Below the pieces are notes generated by a model. The model searched no databases. It was not told where the DNA came from and saw only the letters and a program-made list of their open reading frames with translations. A DNA stretch of 64,000 nucleotides from AP-15 sp963738185 (GTDB taxonomy: Bacteria > Pseudomonadota > Alphaproteobacteria > ATCC43930 > CGMCC-115725), in the NCBI GenBank assembly GCA_963738185.1, contig CAVTVA010000001.1, positions 372,001 through 436,000 on the forward strand, in the 5' to 3' direction. The position numbers and the translations under genes are program-made. This document shows positions 54,630 to 62,579 of the stretch, piece after piece. Each line of letters begins with the position of its first letter. The stretch's first letter is position 1.

Positions 54630-54908
54630 ATGCCGGATGTCGGCGGGATTGCAGGCGAGCGGCTCAAATCGCTGATTGAGCGGATCGAGCGGCTCGAAGA
54701 GGAAAAGCGCGCGCTGGGCGAGGACATCAAGGAGGTCTACGCCGAGGCCAAGGGCACCGGTTTCGACCCGAAAATCATGCGGCAGATCATCCGCATCCGC
54801 AAACGCGACAAGGACGATCTCGACGAGGAAGAGACGCTGCTCGACCTCTACAAGCGCGCGCTCGGGATGCTGCCCGATGCGAGCCCGCAGTCGCAGGCCG
54901 CGGAGTAG
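54630..54908 (+). CDS. gapR: GapR (DUF2312) nucleoid-associated DNA-binding protein
   Basis: A 92-residue helical protein. ERLKSLIERIERLEEEKRAL is the long coiled coil, followed by GEDIKEVYAEAKGTGFDPKI, MRQIIRIRKRDKDDLDEEET and LLDLYKRALGM. In Caulobacter the tetramer clamps overtwisted AT-rich DNA ahead of replication forks. Its restriction to alphaproteobacteria supports the taxonomic call. GGGGGA precedes ATG 54630. Directly upstream of dnaE. Confidence 0.93.
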   Translation: MPDVGGIAGERLKSLIERIERLEEEKRALGEDIKEVYAEAKGTGFDPKIMRQIIRIRKRDKDDLDEEETLLDLYKRALGMLPDASPQSQAAE

Positions 54909-55089
54909 CCCCGGATCGCCTCCCCAGCCTCCGCCGGGCTGCGGGAACGGCGCCGCCCGGCTGCGGCCGGCGAATCGTTGCCTCGGTTGTTTGCCGTCTG
55001 CCGGAAATCGGGGGTGGCGTGCGGCGCAGGATTGCTGAAGGGCTACAACTGCTGGTGAGCCCCACCCCAGAGAGTGCGATACTCCCGGC

Positions 55090-58000
55090 ATGACCTATGC
55101 CGATTTTGTTCATCTGAGGGTTCACACCGCCTATTCCTTGTCGGCCGGAGCGATCCCGGTCAAGGAGGTGGCGCGGCTGTGCCAGGCCGAGCGCATGCCG
55201 GCGGCGGCGATCACTGACACCGCGAACCTGTTTGGCGCGCTCGAATTCGCCACCGCCTGTGCTGCGGCCGGAATCCAGCCGATCATCGGCTGCGAGATGG
55301 CGCTCGGCCCTGGCGATGCCGGCGGTCGAGCGGGCGGTCCTTCCGCGCGCACGGCGGAACCGGACCGGATCGTGCTCTTGGTGCAGAGCGAAACCGGCTA
55401 TCGCAACCTGTTGGCGCTGTCGAGCCGGTCCTATCTCGCGGGCGAACCGGGCGCCGAGCCGGCGGTGGGCCTCGCCGATCTGATGGCGGCGAGCGAGGGG
55501 CTGATCTGCCTGACCGGCGGGTCCAACGGGCCGGTCGGCAGGCTAATTGCGCAGGGGCAGGTCGAAGCCGCCGAGACTACGCTGCTCGCGCTGTCGGCGG
55601 CGTTTCCGGGCCGGCTCTATGTCGAGCTGATGCGCCATGATGAGGCGGAAGAGGCGCGCAGCGAGCCGGGGCTGGTCGATCTCGCCTATCGCCACGATCT
55701 GCCGCTGGTCGCCACTAACGACGCCTACTTCCCCGACCGCGCCTTCTATCAGGCGCACGACGCCCTCTTATGCATCGCGCAGGGCACGGTGATCGCCGAC
55801 AATGAGCGCAGGCGGCTGACGCCCTCGCATTACTTTCGGCCGGCGGCCGAGATGCGCGCGCTGTTCGCCGATCTGCCGGAAGCCTGCGACAACACGCTGA
55901 TCATCGCCCGGCGCTGCGCCTTTATTCCGCAGCCGCGCCAGCCGATCCTGCCGGCCTTTCCGACCGAGCCCGGCGAAACGGAGGAGACGGCGCTGCGCCG
56001 CGCCGCGACGGCCGGGCTCGAGGCCCGCCTTGCCCGGCTCGGCCTTGGCGAAGAAGAGGTGCCGCCCTACCGCGAGCGGCTCGAATACGAGCTCCTGATG
56101 ATCATCCGGATGGGCTTTGCCGGCTATTTTTTGATCGTCGCCGACTTTATCCAATGGGCCAAGCGTGAGGGCATCCCGGTCGGCCCGGGGCGCGGCTCCG
56201 GTGCCGGCTCCGTCGTCGCCTGGGCGCTGACCATCACCGATCTCGACCCGTTGCGCTTCGGCTTGCTGTTTGAGAGGTTTCTTAACCCCGAGCGGGTGTC
56301 GATGCCGGATTTCGACGTCGATTTCTGCCAGGACCGGCGCGACGAGGTGATCCGCTACGTCCAGCAGAAATACGGGCACGACCGGGTCGCGCAGATCATC
56401 ACCTTTGGCAAATTACAGGCGCGCGCGGTATTGCGCGATGTCGGCCGGGTGCTGGCGATGCCCTATGGCCAGGTCGACCGGCTGTGCAAGCTCGTGCCCA
56501 ACAACCCGGCGCACCCGGTGAGCCTCGCCCAGGCGATCGCCGGCGAGCCGGCATTGCAGCAGCTGCGTGACGGCGACGAGACCGTGGCCCGGCTGATCGA
56601 GATCGCGCTAAAGCTCGAAGGACTCTACCGTCACGCCTCGACCCACGCCGCCGGGGTGGTGATCGGCGACCGGCCATTGGCCGAATTGGTGCCCCTATAT
56701 CGCGACCCGCGCTCCGACATGCCGGTCACCCAGTTCAACATGAAGTGGGTCGAGCTCGCCGGGCTGGTCAAATTCGACTTTCTCGGACTTAAGACCCTCG
56801 ATGTGCTGCAGCAGACGGTGGCGCTGCTCAAGGCGCGCGAGGTCGAGATCGACCTGGCGGATCTGCGGCTGGACGACGAAAAAACCTACGCGCTGATCGC
56901 ACGCGGCGACACCACGGGGGTGTTCCAGCTGGAAAGTGCGGGCATGCGCGACAGCTTGCGCAAGCTCAAGCCCAACCGTTTCGAAGACATCGTGGCGATG
57001 AACGCGCTCTACCGGCCGGGGCCGATGGAGAGCATTCCAAAGTACATCAAATGCAAAAACGGCGAGGAGCCGGTTTATTACCCGCACCCGCTGCTGGAGC
57101 CGATCTTAAAGGACACCTTTGGCGTCTTCACCTACCAGGAGCAGGTGATGCAGGCCGCCCAGATCATGGCTGGCTACAGTCTCGGCAGCGCCGATCTGTT
57201 GCGCCGCGCGATGGGCAAAAAGAACGCCGCGGAAATGGCGGCGCAGCGCGGCAATTTCGTCGCAGGCGCCGCTAAAAACGGGGTCGACGACCAGCAGGCG
57301 AACCTGGTGTTCGACCTGATGGAAAAGTTCTCCGGCTACGGGTTCAACAAATCCCATTCGGCGCCCTATGCGCTGATCGCCTATCAGACCGCCTATCTGA
57401 AGGCCAACCACCCGGTCGAGTTCCTCGCCGCCTCGATGACGCTGGACATCGGCAACACCGACAAGCTCAACCAGCTGCGCCAGGAAGCCGACCGCCTCGG
57501 CATCCGGCTGCTGCCGCCCGACATCAACCGCTCGCGCCCCGGCTTTTCGGTCGAGGCGGACCCCAGGAGCGACAAGCCGGCGATCCGCTATGCGCTGGCC
57601 GCGGTCAAGGGGGTGGGCCACCAGGCGATGGCCGAACTGGTGCGCGAGCGCGAGGCGAACGGCCGGTTCAAGGATCTGTTCGACCTGGCGCAGCGGCTCG
57701 ACGCCAAGACCTTTAACCGCGGGCAGTTCGAAAGCCTCACCAAGGCCGGCGCGCTCGAATGCCTGAACCCAAACCGGGCGCAGACCTTTGCCGCGGCGGA
57801 ATTGCTGATGCGCCAGGCGAACCGCAGCGCCGCCGAACGCCAGGATGGTCAGGGCAGCCTGTTCGGCCTCGGGCTCAGCGACCGCCCGTCCTTGCCGCTG
57901 ATCGACGATTGGCCGGCGGTCGATAAATTGCAGCACGAATTCGCGGCGATCGGCTTTTACCTGTCGAGCCACCCGCTCGACGCGTACGGCAAAAGCCTGG

Positions 58001-58539
58001 AACGGGCCGGCATCCTGCGCTCGGCCGATCTGCCGGCGGCGTTGGCGGCCAATGCGGCGAGCCGGTTTCGCCTCGCCGGCATCGTGATCGGCCGCAAGGA
58101 GCGCACTTCGGCGCGCGGCAACCGGTTCGCCTTTGTCCAGATGTCGGATCCGAGCGGCGTCTTCGAGGTGACGCTGTTCGCCGAGATGCTGCGCGAGGCG
58201 CGCACCTTGCTCGATGCCGGCCAGCCGCTCGCGGTCACCGTCGATGTGCGCAGCGAGGAAGACAGCCTGCGCCTGACCGCGCAAAAGATCGAGCCGCTCG
58301 ACGATGTCGCCGCCCATGCCGCAGCCGGGCTGCGGGTGTTCCTCGGCGAGGCGCGGGCATTGGCTCATCTGCGCAATGTGATCGGGCGCGAGGCCGGGGG
58401 GCGCGGCCGCGTATCGGTCGTGCTCGACCTGCCCGAGCGCGAGGTCGAGATCGCCATTCCCGGCGGGTTCAAAGTCGGCCCAAAAATCCGCGCCGCGGTC
58501 AAATCGCTGCCCGGCATCATCGACGTCCACGATATCTAG
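55090..58539 (+). CDS. dnaE: DNA polymerase III alpha subunit
   Basis: The replicative polymerase, 1149 residues, complete. N-terminal PHP domain (FVHLRVHTAYSLSAGAIPVK; AITDTANLFGALEFA), palm with catalytic aspartates in MPDFDVDFCQDRRDEV, VGPGRGSGAGSVVAWAL, thumb/fingers region TTGVFQLESAGMRD and PGPMESIPKY, then the HhH and OB domains (FRLAGIVIGRKERTSARGNR). The beta-clamp motif region is near DGQGSLFGLG. No intein or frameshift. Expected to work with the clamp and an epsilon subunit encoded elsewhere. Confidence 0.98.
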   Translation: MTYADFVHLRVHTAYSLSAGAIPVKEVARLCQAERMPAAAITDTANLFGALEFATACAAAGIQPIIGCEMALGPGDAGGRAGGPSARTAEPDRIVLLVQSETGYRNLLALSSRSYLAGEPGAEPAVGLADLMAASEGLICLTGGSNGPVGRLIAQGQVEAAETTLLALSAAFPGRLYVELMRHDEAEEARSEPGLVDLAYRHDLPLVATNDAYFPDRAFYQAHDALLCIAQGTVIADNERRRLTPSHYFRPAAEMRALFADLPEACDNTLIIARRCAFIPQPRQPILPAFPTEPGETEETALRRAATAGLEARLARLGLGEEEVPPYRERLEYELLMIIRMGFAGYFLIVADFIQWAKREGIPVGPGRGSGAGSVVAWALTITDLDPLRFGLLFERFLNPERVSMPDFDVDFCQDRRDEVIRYVQQKYGHDRVAQIITFGKLQARAVLRDVGRVLAMPYGQVDRLCKLVPNNPAHPVSLAQAIAGEPALQQLRDGDETVARLIEIALKLEGLYRHASTHAAGVVIGDRPLAELVPLYRDPRSDMPVTQFNMKWVELAGLVKFDFLGLKTLDVLQQTVALLKAREVEIDLADLRLDDEKTYALIARGDTTGVFQLESAGMRDSLRKLKPNRFEDIVAMNALYRPGPMESIPKYIKCKNGEEPVYYPHPLLEPILKDTFGVFTYQEQVMQAAQIMAGYSLGSADLLRRAMGKKNAAEMAAQRGNFVAGAAKNGVDDQQANLVFDLMEKFSGYGFNKSHSAPYALIAYQTAYLKANHPVEFLAASMTLDIGNTDKLNQLRQEADRLGIRLLPPDINRSRPGFSVEADPRSDKPAIRYALAAVKGVGHQAMAELVREREANGRFKDLFDLAQRLDAKTFNRGQFESLTKAGALECLNPNRAQTFAAAELLMRQANRSAAERQDGQGSLFGLGLSDRPSLPLIDDWPAVDKLQHEFAAIGFYLSSHPLDAYGKSLERAGILRSADLPAALAANAASRFRLAGIVIGRKERTSARGNRFAFVQMSDPSGVFEVTLFAEMLREARTLLDAGQPLAVTVDVRSEEDSLRLTAQKIEPLDDVAAHAAAGLRVFLGEARALAHLRNVIGREAGGRGRVSVVLDLPEREVEIAIPGGFKVGPKIRAAVKSLPGIIDVHDI

Positions 58540-58641
58540 CCGAACCCGATCGCCGCGGGTGTTTGGCAAAATCGTTGCGAGGCGGGTGATTTGGGGTTAA
58601 CCCAGCCTGGCCACAGTTCGGCAGGCGGCGTCGGGTCTCGG

Positions 58642-59385
58642 ATGGCGGGCAATCTGGTGCAGGGCGCGGTGTTCACCGTCATGGTGGTGCGCGCCGGATT
58701 GCTGCGCGACCCGGCCTTCGAGCTCGAATTGGCCGAGCAGATCGGCCGCAGCCCGCGATTTTTTTTGAACGCGCCAGTGGTGCTCGACCTCAGGGACGCC
58801 GGCGAATTCGCGGGTGCCGCCGAGTTCTCCGAGGCCAGGGAGATCCTGCGCCGCCATACCCTGACCCTGGTCGGCATCCAGAACGCGCTGCCGGCGCAGG
58901 TTGAGGCCGCCGCTGCCGCGGGGCTGGCAAGCTTTGCCCCAAATTCGACCCAGTCCCAGCGGCGACGCCCGCCGCCCGAGCCCGAGCCGCAGCAAGGCGC
59001 GGATTTGGCGCCGGCGCCGCCACCACGCGCCGCCAGCTCCCCGAACCCCGGAATTGCCGGCAAGACCCGGCTGATCACTCAGCCGGTGCGCTCGGGGACC
59101 CAAATATATGCCCGCGGCGCCGATCTCGTCGTCACCGCCGCGGTCAGCCCCGGCGCCGAAATCATCGCCGATGGCAACATCCATGTGTATGGCGCGCTGC
59201 GCGGCCGGGCGCTCGCCGGCGCCGAGGGCGATCTCGAGGCGCGAATCTTTTGCGACCGGTTCGAGGCCGAGCTGGTCAGCATCGCCGGCCATTATCTTGT
59301 CAGCGAGCAAATGCCGGCCGCCGAGAGGGGCTTGCGGGTGCAAATCGCGCTCGTCGATGACCGGTTGACCATCACGCGAAATTGA
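58642..59385 (+). CDS. minC: septum site-determining protein MinC
   Basis: A 247-residue inhibitor of FtsZ ring formation. N-terminal domain AVFTVMVVRAGLLRDPAFEL and FFLNAPVVLDLRDAGEF; a proline/arginine-rich linker (RRRPPPEPEPQQ) at about 110-135; C-terminal beta-helix domain TRLITQPVRSGTQIYARGAD, VSPGAEIIADGNIHVYG and ALAGAEGDLEARIFCDRFEA that binds MinD. ATG 58642 is chosen; a TTG 51 bases upstream would add an N-terminal strand. First gene of minCDE. Confidence 0.95.
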   Translation: MAGNLVQGAVFTVMVVRAGLLRDPAFELELAEQIGRSPRFFLNAPVVLDLRDAGEFAGAAEFSEAREILRRHTLTLVGIQNALPAQVEAAAAAGLASFAPNSTQSQRRRPPPEPEPQQGADLAPAPPPRAASSPNPGIAGKTRLITQPVRSGTQIYARGADLVVTAAVSPGAEIIADGNIHVYGALRGRALAGAEGDLEARIFCDRFEAELVSIAGHYLVSEQMPAAERGLRVQIALVDDRLTITRN

Positions 59386-59570
59386 CGCTCAGATTGGCCG
59401 GACCGAGTTTGTCGGGCATGATCTGCCGGGGGTGACAATCCTGAAGTCGGCGCGGGTGCCGCGATGCGGGAGCGCCGCCGCGACCGGCTGGGCGCTGCTC
59501 AGGCCCGACGCCGACGCCGGTTCGAGGCCATCGGTCCATGGCGGGCCGCCGGGGGAGAGGGGAGGTCTTT

Positions 59571-60386
59571 TTGACGGCAAAAGTCATTGTGCTGACGTCC
59601 GGCAAGGGCGGGGTCGGCAAGACCACCAGCGCCGCCGCGGTCGCCGCCGGGCTGGCCTTGCGCGGCCATCGCACCGTGGTCATCGATTTTGACGTGGGCC
59701 TGCGCAACCTCGATCTGATCATGGGCTGCGAGCGCCGGGTCGTCTTTGATTTTATCAACGTGATCAATGGCGACGCCAAGCTCAACCAGGCGCTGATCAA
59801 GGACAAGCGCAACGACAGCCTTTATGTGTTTCCGACCTCGCAGACCCGCGACAAGGATGCGTTAAAGCGCGACGGGGTCGAGCGCGTGCTCGATGAATTG
59901 AAGGAAACGTTCGACTACATCGTCTGCGACAGCCCGGCCGGGATCGAGCATGGCGCCATCACCGCGCTCTATTTCGCCGATGTGGCGATCATCGTGACCA
60001 ACCCCGAGGTGTCGTCGGTGCGCGACAGCGACCGGATCATCGGCATCCTCGCCTCAAAGTCGCGGCGCGCCGAGCGCAATATGGACCCGGTCGAGGTCCA
60101 CCTGCTGCTGACCCGCTATTCGCCCGAGCGGGTCGATCGCGGCGAAATGCTGGCGATCGAGGACGTCAAGGAAATCCTGTCGATCCCGATGCTGGGCGTC
60201 ATCCCCGAATCGGAATCGGTGCTGCGCGCCTCGAACACCGGGACCCCGGTGGTGTTTGACCCGGAGAGCGCGGCCGGGCAGGCCTATGTCGACGCGGTCG
60301 GCCGGCTCCTTGGCGAACAGCGCGAGATGCGCTTTTTGAAGACCGAACGCCGCAGCTTTTTCCGCACCCTGTTCGGCAGGGCGTGA
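59571..60386 (+). CDS. minD: septum site-determining ATPase MinD
   Basis: A 271-residue ParA-type ATPase that dimerises on the membrane with ATP and recruits MinC. Deviant Walker A is TSGKGGVGKTT with the signature Lys; VIDFDVGLRNLDLIMGCERR and YIVCDSPAGIEHGA follow. The C-terminal amphipathic membrane helix is FLKTERRSFFRTLFGRA. Start is TTG at 59571 after GGGGAGG. Its TGA overlaps the minE start (TGATG). Confidence 0.97.
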   Translation: MTAKVIVLTSGKGGVGKTTSAAAVAAGLALRGHRTVVIDFDVGLRNLDLIMGCERRVVFDFINVINGDAKLNQALIKDKRNDSLYVFPTSQTRDKDALKRDGVERVLDELKETFDYIVCDSPAGIEHGAITALYFADVAIIVTNPEVSSVRDSDRIIGILASKSRRAERNMDPVEVHLLLTRYSPERVDRGEMLAIEDVKEILSIPMLGVIPESESVLRASNTGTPVVFDPESAAGQAYVDAVGRLLGEQREMRFLKTERRSFFRTLFGRA

Positions 60387-60748
60387 TGCGCCTCCTCGAT
60401 TTTCTGTTCCCGGAGCGCCGGAACACCGCGCTCGTTGCCCGCGACCGGCTGAAGATCGTGCTCGCCCATGAGCGGGCGAGCCGCGACGCGCCGGACTTCC
60501 TGCCGGCTCTGCAGCAGGAATTGCTCGACGTGGTCGGCCGCTACGTCGAGATCCGCGACGACATGCTGCGCGTCAATGTCGCGAGCTCGGGCGAGACCTC
60601 ATTGCTCGAAATCAACGTCGAGCTCGATGGCGCCAACATCAAGCCGGTCAACAACGGGGCTGCCGCTGCGGCGAAGCCAAGGCCCAGGCCGCTGCCGATC
60701 GCGCGGCCCGACCCGACATCGCCGCCGCCCTGGGTCAAGCCCGGCTGA
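60386..60748 (+). CDS. minE: cell division topological factor MinE
   Basis: A 120-residue activator of the MinD ATPase, which drives pole-to-pole oscillation. The N-terminal membrane/MinD-binding part is MRLLDFLFPERRNTALVARD, RLKIVLAHERAS; the dimerisation domain includes LPALQQELLDVVGRYVEI and LEINVELDG. About 30 residues of alanine/proline-rich tail (AKPRPRPLPIARP) extend past the usual end. ATG 60386 overlaps the minD stop by one base. Confidence 0.96.
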   Translation: MRLLDFLFPERRNTALVARDRLKIVLAHERASRDAPDFLPALQQELLDVVGRYVEIRDDMLRVNVASSGETSLLEINVELDGANIKPVNNGAAAAAKPRPRPLPIARPDPTSPPPWVKPG

Positions 60749-60779
60749 TCTTGGCCAGCCGCGGATAAAGGAGGAGCGA

Positions 60780-61676
60780 ATGCCCGGCAAGGTCGGATTT
60801 ATCGGGCTCGGCGCCATGGGCGGCCCGATGGCGCTCAACCTGTTGAAGCACGGGTTTTCGCTGGTCGTGCACGACATCGACGCGACCAAGCTGGAGCCGG
60901 CGCTGGCCGCCGGCGCCGCCGTGGCGCAATCGCCCGAGGCGGTCGCCGCCGCGGCGTCGCGCACGATCTCGATCGTCGAAACGACCGATCAGGCCGAGTC
61001 CGTGATCATCGGCGAGCACGGCATCATCCACGGCGCCGGCCGCGGCCATATCGTCCTCTCGATGAGCACGATCGACCCGTTTGCGGCGCGGCGTTTTGCC
61101 GAGCGCCTGGCCGAACGCGGCATCGCGATGCTCGACGCCCCGGTCAGCGGCGGCACCGTGCGCGCGAAATCGGGCGAGCTGTCGATCATCGCCGGCGGTG
61201 CGCCCGAGACCTACGCGGCCTGCGAAGACCTGTTCCGGGCGATGGGCAAGAATTTGTTTCATGTCGGGCCGGTCGGGCAGGGGCTGGCGATGAAGCTCCT
61301 CAACAACATGCTGGGGCAGGTCGCGACCGTGGCGATTGCCGAGGCGCTGGTGCTCGGGGTCAAGGCCGGGCTCGACCCGCACCAGATTTACGAGGTGATC
61401 CGGGTCAGCACCGGGGCGAGCGTGCAGTTCGAAAACCGGGTGCCGCGGATGCTGCGGCGCGACTTCGCCCCCGGCGGCACGATCGACATCTCGTATAAGG
61501 ACCAGGACCTTGAAACGTCGTTTGCCAAGCGGCTCGGCGTGCCGCTGCTGTTGGCCAATCTGACGCAGCAGGTCTACCAGATGGCGCGGGCGCAAGGCCT
61601 CAACAAGGAAGACGGCGCGGCGATCATCAAGGTGTTCGAAGAGCTCGCCGGCGTGAAGATCAGCCAAGGAGGCTGA
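60780..61676 (+). CDS. NAD(P)-dependent beta-hydroxyacid dehydrogenase (3-hydroxyisobutyrate dehydrogenase family)
   Basis: A 298-residue dehydrogenase. Coenzyme site GFIGLGAMGGPMALNLLKHG, the substrate motif DAPVSGGTVRAKSG, and the catalytic Lys in GLAMKLLNNMLGQ. The family includes 3-hydroxyisobutyrate, tartronate semialdehyde and glyoxylate reductases; the exact substrate is unresolved. GGAGGAG lies 6 bases before ATG 60780. It stands 31 bases after minE but belongs by function to the catabolic genes that follow. Confidence 0.93.
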   Translation: MPGKVGFIGLGAMGGPMALNLLKHGFSLVVHDIDATKLEPALAAGAAVAQSPEAVAAAASRTISIVETTDQAESVIIGEHGIIHGAGRGHIVLSMSTIDPFAARRFAERLAERGIAMLDAPVSGGTVRAKSGELSIIAGGAPETYAACEDLFRAMGKNLFHVGPVGQGLAMKLLNNMLGQVATVAIAEALVLGVKAGLDPHQIYEVIRVSTGASVQFENRVPRMLRRDFAPGGTIDISYKDQDLETSFAKRLGVPLLLANLTQQVYQMARAQGLNKEDGAAIIKVFEELAGVKISQGG

Positions 61677-61718
61677 AAGCCGGTGCGTCGGCTCGAAGCC
61701 GCCGCTACAATCCCCTCT

Positions 61719-61804
61719 GCCCGGACTTGTTCCGGGCATCCACGACTTCAACACTGCCAAGAGCGAGCCGAAAAAGGCGTGGATCACCGGGTCAAGCCCG
61801 GTGA
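61719..61804. repeat. dispersed hairpin repeat, family B (copy 2)
   Basis: GCCCGGACTTGTTCCGGGC hairpin, then CCACG ... CGTGG and ACCGGGT ... ACCCGGT-like arms, matching copy 1 at 29101 in order and spacing. Lies between two plus-strand genes. Confidence 0.7.
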
Positions 61805-61867
61805 AGGCGAATATAGGACGGGCGCGGGCGGCTCGAAGTCGACCGAGAAATAAGAGGAGACTGTGAC

Positions 61868-62563
61868 ATGGCGACATACGTGCTGATCCACGGGGCGTAC
61901 CAGGGCGGCTGGATCTGGGGGCCGACGGCGGCGCGCCTGCGGGCGGCCGGGCATGTCGTCTACGCGCGCTCGCTCGACGGCTGCGGCGAGCGCCGCCACC
62001 AGCTGCGGCCGGGCATCAACGTCGAAACCCAGGCGACCGAGATCGCCGAGCTGCTGTTCTATGAGGATTTGCACGACGTGGTGCTGACCGGCACCAGCTC
62101 GGGCGGCATGGTGCTGTGCCGGGCGGCGGAGTTGGCGCGCGAGCGGATCGGCCGGCTCGTGTTTGTCGATGCGCTGGCCTTGCTCGACGGCGAGCGGATC
62201 GCGGAAATCGTCAATCGCCCGACCCCGCGCGTGGCAACGGCACTCGCGGTGGCGCCATCGCGCGAGGATGCCGAACACCGCAGCTTCGCCGGGCTCACGC
62301 CCGGATTGCGCGCGTTGGCGCTTGCCCGCTACACGCCGCACCCGATCGCCGCGATGGAGGAGCCGGTGTCGCTGAAGAGCTTCTGGAGCCAATCCTGGCC
62401 GGGAGCGACGGTAATTCGCTGCCGCCGCGCCGCCAATCCGGGTGAGGCGCATCAGCGCCGCACTGCCGAGAAGCTCGGCGGCAAATACCTCGAAATCGAC
62501 ACCGGCCACTACCCGATGCTGTCCGACCCTGACATTCTGGCGCCGTTGCTGATGGAACGCTGA
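61868..62563 (+). CDS. alpha/beta-fold hydrolase (salicylate esterase/methylesterase-like)
   Basis: A 231-residue hydrolase. Opening VLIHGAYQGGWIWG with the oxyanion hole, nucleophile Ser in LTGTSSGGMVLCRAAELA, and the catalytic His in DTGHYPMLSDPD. The general form resembles plant methylesterases and hydroxynitrile lyases (SABP2 group). Substrate unknown; location upstream of an aromatic monooxygenase-like gene suggests small aromatic esters or lactones. ATG 61868 after AGGAG. Confidence 0.88.
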   Translation: MATYVLIHGAYQGGWIWGPTAARLRAAGHVVYARSLDGCGERRHQLRPGINVETQATEIAELLFYEDLHDVVLTGTSSGGMVLCRAAELARERIGRLVFVDALALLDGERIAEIVNRPTPRVATALAVAPSREDAEHRSFAGLTPGLRALALARYTPHPIAAMEEPVSLKSFWSQSWPGATVIRCRRAANPGEAHQRRTAEKLGGKYLEIDTGHYPMLSDPDILAPLLMER

Positions 62564-62579
62564 TCGAGGGGTGCCGGCG